From the NCBI GenBank assembly GCA_004362315.1, contig SNWL01000003.1:744001-808000 (forward strand): a stretch of DNA of 64,000 bases. Reading direction: 5' to 3'. A program made the position numbers and the translations under genes. Within the stretch, counting starts at the first letter, position 1; every line of letters starts with the position of its first letter. Shown in pieces: positions 59,556 to 64,000 of this stretch. The DNA is from Mycobacterium sp. BK086. GTDB lineage: Bacteria > Actinomycetota > Actinomycetes > Mycobacteriales > Mycobacteriaceae. The notes beneath the pieces were generated by a model. The model did not search any database and had not been told where the DNA came from. It worked only from the letters and a program-made list of their open reading frames with translations.

Positions 59556-61127
59556 GTGCCAGAGGGTCACGAACTACTCGACGAGGACGAAAAACATCTC
59601 GCCAGTCTCGGTTACACCCAGGAACTGCACCGGTCCTGGTCCGGGTTCAGCAACTTCGCCATCTCGTTCTCGATCATCTCGATCCTGGCCGGCTGCTTCA
59701 CGTCCTTCGGCCTCGGCTGGAACAACGGCGGCCCGGCAGCCATCGCCTGGGGCTGGCCACTGATCTCGGTCTTCATCCTGATCATCGGCCTGTGTATGTC
59801 CGAGCTGGTGTCGGCATTCCCGACCTCGGGCGGAATCTATTGGTGGGCAGCCAAACTCGGCGGCCCGAAGGCCGGGTTCTACACCGGCTGGCTGAACCTG
59901 ATCGGCCTGATCGCCATCCTGGCCTCGGTGGCCTACGGGTCGGCGACGTTCCTGGACCTGACGCTCGGCACCTTCAGCGAGAGCTGGCTGGCCGGCTACA
60001 GCCTGACCCGGACCTTCATCCTCTTCGTGGTCATCCTGCTGATCGTCGCGACCATCAACATCTTCTCCAGCCACCTGCTCGCGGTCATCAACAACGTGTC
60101 GGTGTGGTGGCATGTCTTCGGTGCCGCGGCCGTCATCGTCATCTTGTGGGCCCTGCCCGAGCAGCACGCCAGCTTCTCCACGGTGTTCGCCACCACGGTC
60201 AACAACACCGGCTTCTTCGGCGGATCCACCTCCGGATTCACGTTCCTGCTGTTCGTGCTGCCGATGTCGGCGATCCTGACCCAGTACACGATCACCGGAT
60301 ACGACGCCTCGGCTCACCTGTCCGAGGAGACCAAGAGTGCGGCCGACGGCGCCGCCAAGGGCATCTGGCGCTCGATCTTCTACTCGGCGATCGGTGGCTG
60401 GATCCTGCTGCTGACCTTCCTGTTCGCCGTGCAGGACGTCGACGGGGTCACCTCGGGCGGTGGCGCCGTGGCCACGATCTTCAGCCAGGCGCTGACCTCC
60501 AAGTGGGCCGGACTGGTCCTGCTGATCTCCACGGCCGGCCAGCTGTTCTGCACGACCGCCTGCCAGACCAGCGCCTCGCGGATGCTGTTCGCGTTCAGCC
60601 GTGACCGGGCGGTGCCCGGACATCAGCTGTGGGCCAAGCTCAGCGCCAGGAAGGTCCCGGCCAACGCGGTCATCGTCACCGCGGTGATCGCGGCCATCAT
60701 TACCCTGCCCGCGCTGGTCAAGGTCGATATCAACGGCGCCCCGGTGCCGATCGCGTTCTTCGCGGTGGTGTCGATCGGCGTGGTCGGTCTGTACCTGTGC
60801 TTCGCGGTGCCGATCTACTACCGCTGGAAGGCCGGCGATTCGTTCCCGCTGGGCAGGTGGAATCTGCGTGGCCACCACAAGTGGATGGCACCGGTGGCGC
60901 TGATCGAGATCATCGTCACCTCGATCATCGCGATGTTCCCGACGTCGATCGGCGGCGCACCGTGGGATCCCAGCTTCGAGTGGAAGTTCGTGAACTACAC
61001 CCCGCTGCTGGTGGGCGGTGTGCTGATCCTGCTCTACATCTACTGGCATGTGTCGGTGAAGAACTGGTTCACCGGCCCGATCAAGCAGGTCGATACGACC
61101 GGCGAAAAGCTGGAGGGGGTTTCCTGA
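59556..61127 (+). CDS. APC family amino acid/amine permease
   Basis: 523-aa transporter with 12 predicted helices, of the amino acid-polyamine-organocation superfamily (GABA permease/BAT1-like branch). The N-terminus HLASLGYTQELHRSWSGFSNFAISFSIISILAG is typical, the consensus is GGIYWWAAKLGGPKAGFYTGWLN, and QYTITGYDASAHLSEETKSA matches the eukaryote-like BAT signature. GTG 59556 is chosen for AAAGGAG 8 nt upstream; the frame extends further left without a better start. Divergent from the gamma-glutamylation operon, whose amine substrate it probably imports. Confidence 0.9.
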   Translation: MPEGHELLDEDEKHLASLGYTQELHRSWSGFSNFAISFSIISILAGCFTSFGLGWNNGGPAAIAWGWPLISVFILIIGLCMSELVSAFPTSGGIYWWAAKLGGPKAGFYTGWLNLIGLIAILASVAYGSATFLDLTLGTFSESWLAGYSLTRTFILFVVILLIVATINIFSSHLLAVINNVSVWWHVFGAAAVIVILWALPEQHASFSTVFATTVNNTGFFGGSTSGFTFLLFVLPMSAILTQYTITGYDASAHLSEETKSAADGAAKGIWRSIFYSAIGGWILLLTFLFAVQDVDGVTSGGGAVATIFSQALTSKWAGLVLLISTAGQLFCTTACQTSASRMLFAFSRDRAVPGHQLWAKLSARKVPANAVIVTAVIAAIITLPALVKVDINGAPVPIAFFAVVSIGVVGLYLCFAVPIYYRWKAGDSFPLGRWNLRGHHKWMAPVALIEIIVTSIIAMFPTSIGGAPWDPSFEWKFVNYTPLLVGGVLILLYIYWHVSVKNWFTGPIKQVDTTGEKLEGVS

Positions 61128-61151
61128 GTCGCTGAAGGAGACCACACCCCA

Positions 61152-61210
61152 GGCCCGCCCCCAGGCGGGCCCCGCGCCCCTCGTGCCCCCAGGCCGAGGG
61201 GCGCGGTTTG
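61152..61210 (+). terminator. Double hairpin terminator after the permease gene
   Basis: GGCCCGCC/GGCGGGCC (61152-61159 and 61164-61171, 4-nt loop) is followed at once by a 12-bp perfect stem CCGCGCCCCTCG/CGAGGGGCGCGG (61172-61183 and 61195-61206, 11-nt loop) and TTTGTG. It starts 25 bp after the permease stop, with no gene until 61318. Confidence 0.8.
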
Positions 61211-61317
61211 TGTGGAGCCCCGTCTTTTGTGAGCGCCGTCTCCGCCCGGGTTAGGACCCGTCACGCGCGGGTAAATAGGAGGGCCAAGTCAGCGAACAGA
61301 CGGGATAGGTCGGGACG

Positions 61318-63123
61318 ATGTGTGGAGCGGCGGGCGAAGTCCGCCTCGACAGTCAGGCCCCCGATGTGGCGGCGGTGGCTGCCATGGCGGAGACGATGGA
61401 ACCGCGGGGCCCGGATGCAGCCGGGGTGTGGTCACAGGGCCGGGTGGCGCTCGGGCACCGCAGATTGAAGATCATCGACCTCTCCGAAGCCGGTGCCCAG
61501 CCCATGGTGGACGCCGACCTCGGGTTGACGATCGCCTGGAACGGCTGCATCTACAACTACGAATCGCTGCGCGACGAACTCGCCGGGCACGGTTATCGGT
61601 TCTTCTCGCACAGCGACACCGAGGTGCTGCTGAAGGCCTACCACCACTGGGGTGACCGGTTCGTCGATCATCTGTACGGGATGTTCGCCTTCGCAATCGT
61701 CGAGCGCGACAGCGGCAGAGTGCTACTGGGCCGTGACCGCCTGGGCATCAAACCGCTTTACATTACCGAAGATTCGCATCGAATCCGGTTCGCGTCGTCG
61801 CTACCCGCCCTGCTGGCCGGCGGCGGTGTGGACACCCGCATCGATCCGATCGCGCTGCACCACTACCTCACCTTCCATTCGGTGGTACCCGCGCCCCACA
61901 CCATTCTGTGCGGCGTGCGCAAGCTCTCCCCCGGCACGTTGCTGGCGATCGAACCTGATGGCACGCGACGCGAAATCACCTACTGGGAACCCGATTTCAG
62001 CCGCCGCGCCGACCACGCCGGCTGGAGCGAACGCGATTGGGAGGACGCGGTTCTCGACTCCCTGCGCAAGGCAGTGAAGCGACGCCTGGTCGCCGACGTG
62101 CCGGTCGGCTGCCTGCTCTCGGGCGGAGTCGACTCCAGCCTGATCGTCGGGCTATTGGCCGAAGCCGGCCAGCACGGCCTTTCCACGTTCTCCATCGGGT
62201 TCGAATCGGTCGGCGGGGTCAAGGGCGACGAGTTCGTCTACTCCGACATCGTGGCCAAGCGGTTCGATACCGATCACCACCAGATCCGCATCGACACCGC
62301 CCGCATGCTGCCCGCCCTCGAAGGGGCGATCGGCGCGATGAGCGAGCCGATGGTGTCGCACGACTGCGTGGCTTTCTATCTGCTCAGCCAGGAAGTGGCC
62401 AAGCACGTCAAGGTCGTTCAGTCCGGGCAGGGCGCCGACGAGGTGTTCGCCGGCTATCACTGGTATCCCCCGATGGGCGAGCCGGATGCCGCCACCGTGG
62501 CCGGCTCGGTGGCCAGCTATCGAGGAGCGTTCTTCGATCGGGACCACGACGGCGTCGCCGACCTGCTGGCCGCGGACCGGATCAGCGACCAGGACCCGAG
62601 TCTGGCGTTCGTGGCCGAGCACTTCGCCCGGGCCGGTGCGCAGACCGGTGTGGACCGCGCGCTGCGCCTGGACACCACCGTGATGCTGGTCGACGATCCG
62701 GTCAAACGCGTCGACAACATGACGATGGCGTGGGGGCTGGAAGGCCGGGTGCCCTTCCTCGACCACGAACTCGTCGAGCTCGCCGCCACCTGCCCGCCAG
62801 AACTCAAAACCGCCCACGGCGGCAAGGGTGTGCTGAAAGAGGCTGCGCGGCAGGTCATTCCCTCCGAGGTGATCGACAGGCCCAAGGGATACTTCCCGGT
62901 GCCCGCACTCACCCACCTGGAGGGTCCGTATCTGGACATGGTCCGCGATGCGCTGTACGCGCCGCAGGCCAAGGAGCGCGGCTTGTTCCGGCCCGATGCC
63001 GTGGAACGCCTGCTGGCCGACCCCAACGGCCGCCTCACCCCGCTGCGCGGGAACGAGCTGTGGCAGATCGGACTGCTCGAACTGTGGCTGCAGCAGCACG
63101 GAATCACCGGGCCGGCAGCGTGA
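61318..63123 (+). CDS. asnO: N-acetylglutaminylglutamine amidotransferase (asparagine-synthetase-like)
   Basis: 601-aa class II amidotransferase. Cys2 is the glutaminase nucleophile (MCGAAGEV), with RGPDAAGVW and WNGCIYNYESLRDEL in the N-terminal half. The synthetase half has the PP-loop LLSGGVDSSLIVGL and QGADEVFAGYHWYPP, the latter typical of the NAGGN subgroup. With Ngg it makes the dipeptide osmolyte N-acetylglutaminylglutamine amide, known from Sinorhizobium and Pseudomonas. ATG 61318 is fixed by Cys2. The stop overlaps the ngg start (GTGA). Confidence 0.92.
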   Translation: MCGAAGEVRLDSQAPDVAAVAAMAETMEPRGPDAAGVWSQGRVALGHRRLKIIDLSEAGAQPMVDADLGLTIAWNGCIYNYESLRDELAGHGYRFFSHSDTEVLLKAYHHWGDRFVDHLYGMFAFAIVERDSGRVLLGRDRLGIKPLYITEDSHRIRFASSLPALLAGGGVDTRIDPIALHHYLTFHSVVPAPHTILCGVRKLSPGTLLAIEPDGTRREITYWEPDFSRRADHAGWSERDWEDAVLDSLRKAVKRRLVADVPVGCLLSGGVDSSLIVGLLAEAGQHGLSTFSIGFESVGGVKGDEFVYSDIVAKRFDTDHHQIRIDTARMLPALEGAIGAMSEPMVSHDCVAFYLLSQEVAKHVKVVQSGQGADEVFAGYHWYPPMGEPDAATVAGSVASYRGAFFDRDHDGVADLLAADRISDQDPSLAFVAEHFARAGAQTGVDRALRLDTTVMLVDDPVKRVDNMTMAWGLEGRVPFLDHELVELAATCPPELKTAHGGKGVLKEAARQVIPSEVIDRPKGYFPVPALTHLEGPYLDMVRDALYAPQAKERGLFRPDAVERLLADPNGRLTPLRGNELWQIGLLELWLQQHGITGPAA

Positions 63124-64000
63124 CGTCGCATACCGAGGCCATCACGCTGAGCCTGCACGAGGCGTCGCCGGAGGAACTCGTCCGGGAGATGTCCGATGAC
63201 ACGGTGCTCGAACTTGGTTGGGGCCGACTGATTTTCGGGCAGACCTTCGATGATCCCGACAAGCTGGCCGCCGTGCTGCAGCAAGAAGTCCGGGGCCGCA
63301 GGGACATCTGCATCTACGCCCGCGAATCCCATGTGCTGGTGGCGAAGTCACCGGCCGAGCTGTTCATCGACCCCAGCCACACCTACCGGTGGCGACTGTC
63401 TCCCGACGATCCGGACCCGAGCCAGCCGATCGGCTTCTCGGTGCGCGCGTTGCGCGACAAGTCCGACGCCGACGAGATGAACCGGGTTTACCTGCGCTGC
63501 GGCATGGTTCCCGCGCCGACCGAGGTGATCTGGAACAACCACCTGCACTGCGATGCGGTCGAGTATCTGGTCGCGGTACGCGATGACGACGGTTCGATCA
63601 TCGGCACCGTCACCGGGGTGGACCACAAGCGGCTGTTCAACGATCCCGAGGACGGCTCGAGCCTGTGGACCCTGGCCGTCGACCCGACGACGAGTCTGCC
63701 CGGCATCGGCGCCGCGCTGACCCGCACGCTGGCCGCGATGTTCCGTGACCGGGACCGCGCCTACATGGACCTGTCGGTGGCCTACGACAACGAGGCCGCG
63801 ATCGCGCTGTACGAGAAGCTCGGTTTCCAGCGGGTCCCGGTGCTGGCCGTCAAACGCAAGAACGCCATCAACGAGCCGCTGTTCACCCCGCCGTCGGAAA
63901 CCGTCGACGATCTGAACCCCTACGCGCGCATCATCGCCGACGAGGCCATGCGTCGCGGTATCCGGGTCGAGGTGCTCGATGCCGAGACCGGCGAGATGCG
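63120..64000 (+). CDS. ngg: N-acetylglutaminylglutamine synthetase, 3'-truncated by window edge
   Basis: 293 complete codons are visible from GTG 63120, which overlaps the asnO stop; the rest lies beyond 64000. The visible part is the N-terminal GNAT acetyltransferase half: RYLRCG-type region MNRVYLRCGMVPAPTEVIWNNH, acetyl-CoA segment LWTLAVDPTTSLPGIGAALTRTLAAMF, and YDNEAAIALYEKLGFQRVPVLAVKRKNAINEPLF, leading to NPYARIIADEAMRRGIRVEVLDAETGEM, where the ATP-grasp-like ligase half should start. It acetylates and joins two glutamines in NAGGN synthesis; asnO then amidates the product. Confidence 0.92.
   Translation, partial: MTSHTEAITLSLHEASPEELVREMSDDTVLELGWGRLIFGQTFDDPDKLAAVLQQEVRGRRDICIYARESHVLVAKSPAELFIDPSHTYRWRLSPDDPDPSQPIGFSVRALRDKSDADEMNRVYLRCGMVPAPTEVIWNNHLHCDAVEYLVAVRDDDGSIIGTVTGVDHKRLFNDPEDGSSLWTLAVDPTTSLPGIGAALTRTLAAMFRDRDRAYMDLSVAYDNEAAIALYEKLGFQRVPVLAVKRKNAINEPLFTPPSETVDDLNPYARIIADEAMRRGIRVEVLDAETGEM

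Overview
The window is high-GC actinobacterial DNA. It matches a mycobacterium, most likely an environmental Mycolicibacterium-type species. From memory, the backbone follows the M. tuberculosis H37Rv order from infB (Rv2839c) to glnA4 (Rv2860c): infB-ylxR-nusA-rimP, a lipoprotein/DUF4439 pair, proS, efpA, cysG, cobB, cobO, a Mg-chelatase-like protein, a GNAT, mqo, an alpha/beta hydrolase, mtr, and an SDR-ALDH-amidotransferase-GS operon. Mycothione reductase, EfpA, SigC and PGRS-type glycine-rich proteins support a mycobacterial source. No rRNA, tRNA or CRISPR was seen.

Layout. 1-5.6 kb: the translation/transcription operon rimP-nusA-ylxR-infB, read leftward and interrupted by an extra FAD oxidoreductase and a hairpin over the nusA stop. 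5.7-8.5 kb: lipoprotein, ferritin-like DUF4439 protein and proS. 8.5-16.4 kb: accessory genes, namely a secreted 12-blade repeat protein with a 26-bp palindrome upstream, a VOC protein, a membrane protein, an NCS1 permease, a small helical protein and an EfpA paralogue. 16.5-29.4 kb: efpA, then siroheme/cobalamin genes split by a TnpB element, then mqo, hydrolase and mtr. 29.4-32.4 kb: a cbiMNQO cobalt transporter behind an ArsR regulator with a candidate operator.

32.4-54.3 kb is a large accessory block. It holds a copper set (zinc-finger anti-sigma-like membrane protein, DUF5134 protein, CopD-CtaG protein, ctpB-copZ-SGNH operon, sigC). Three of these genes share a GGAAC-N17-CGAC promoter, which suggests a clustered SigC regulon. 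Embedded in it is an oxygenase cluster with two Rieske oxygenases, each followed by a paralogous ~110-aa helical protein. The cluster also has a TauD-type dioxygenase, an SDR, a flavin/2Fe-2S reductase, an amidohydrolase that lacks its first metal-binding motif, and a MarR regulator. Three near-identical palindromes precede the two oxygenase operons. The right part holds two secreted PGRS proteins without PE domains flanking a methyltransferase, preceded by a large SARP/AfsR-type regulator and an 11-bp direct repeat that fits a SARP site.

54.4-64 kb: a GntR-SDR-ALDH-amidotransferase-glutamine synthetase operon (gamma-glutamylation type amine catabolism) diverges from an APC permease. After a strong terminator come asnO and ngg for the osmolyte N-acetylglutaminylglutamine amide; ngg runs off the window.
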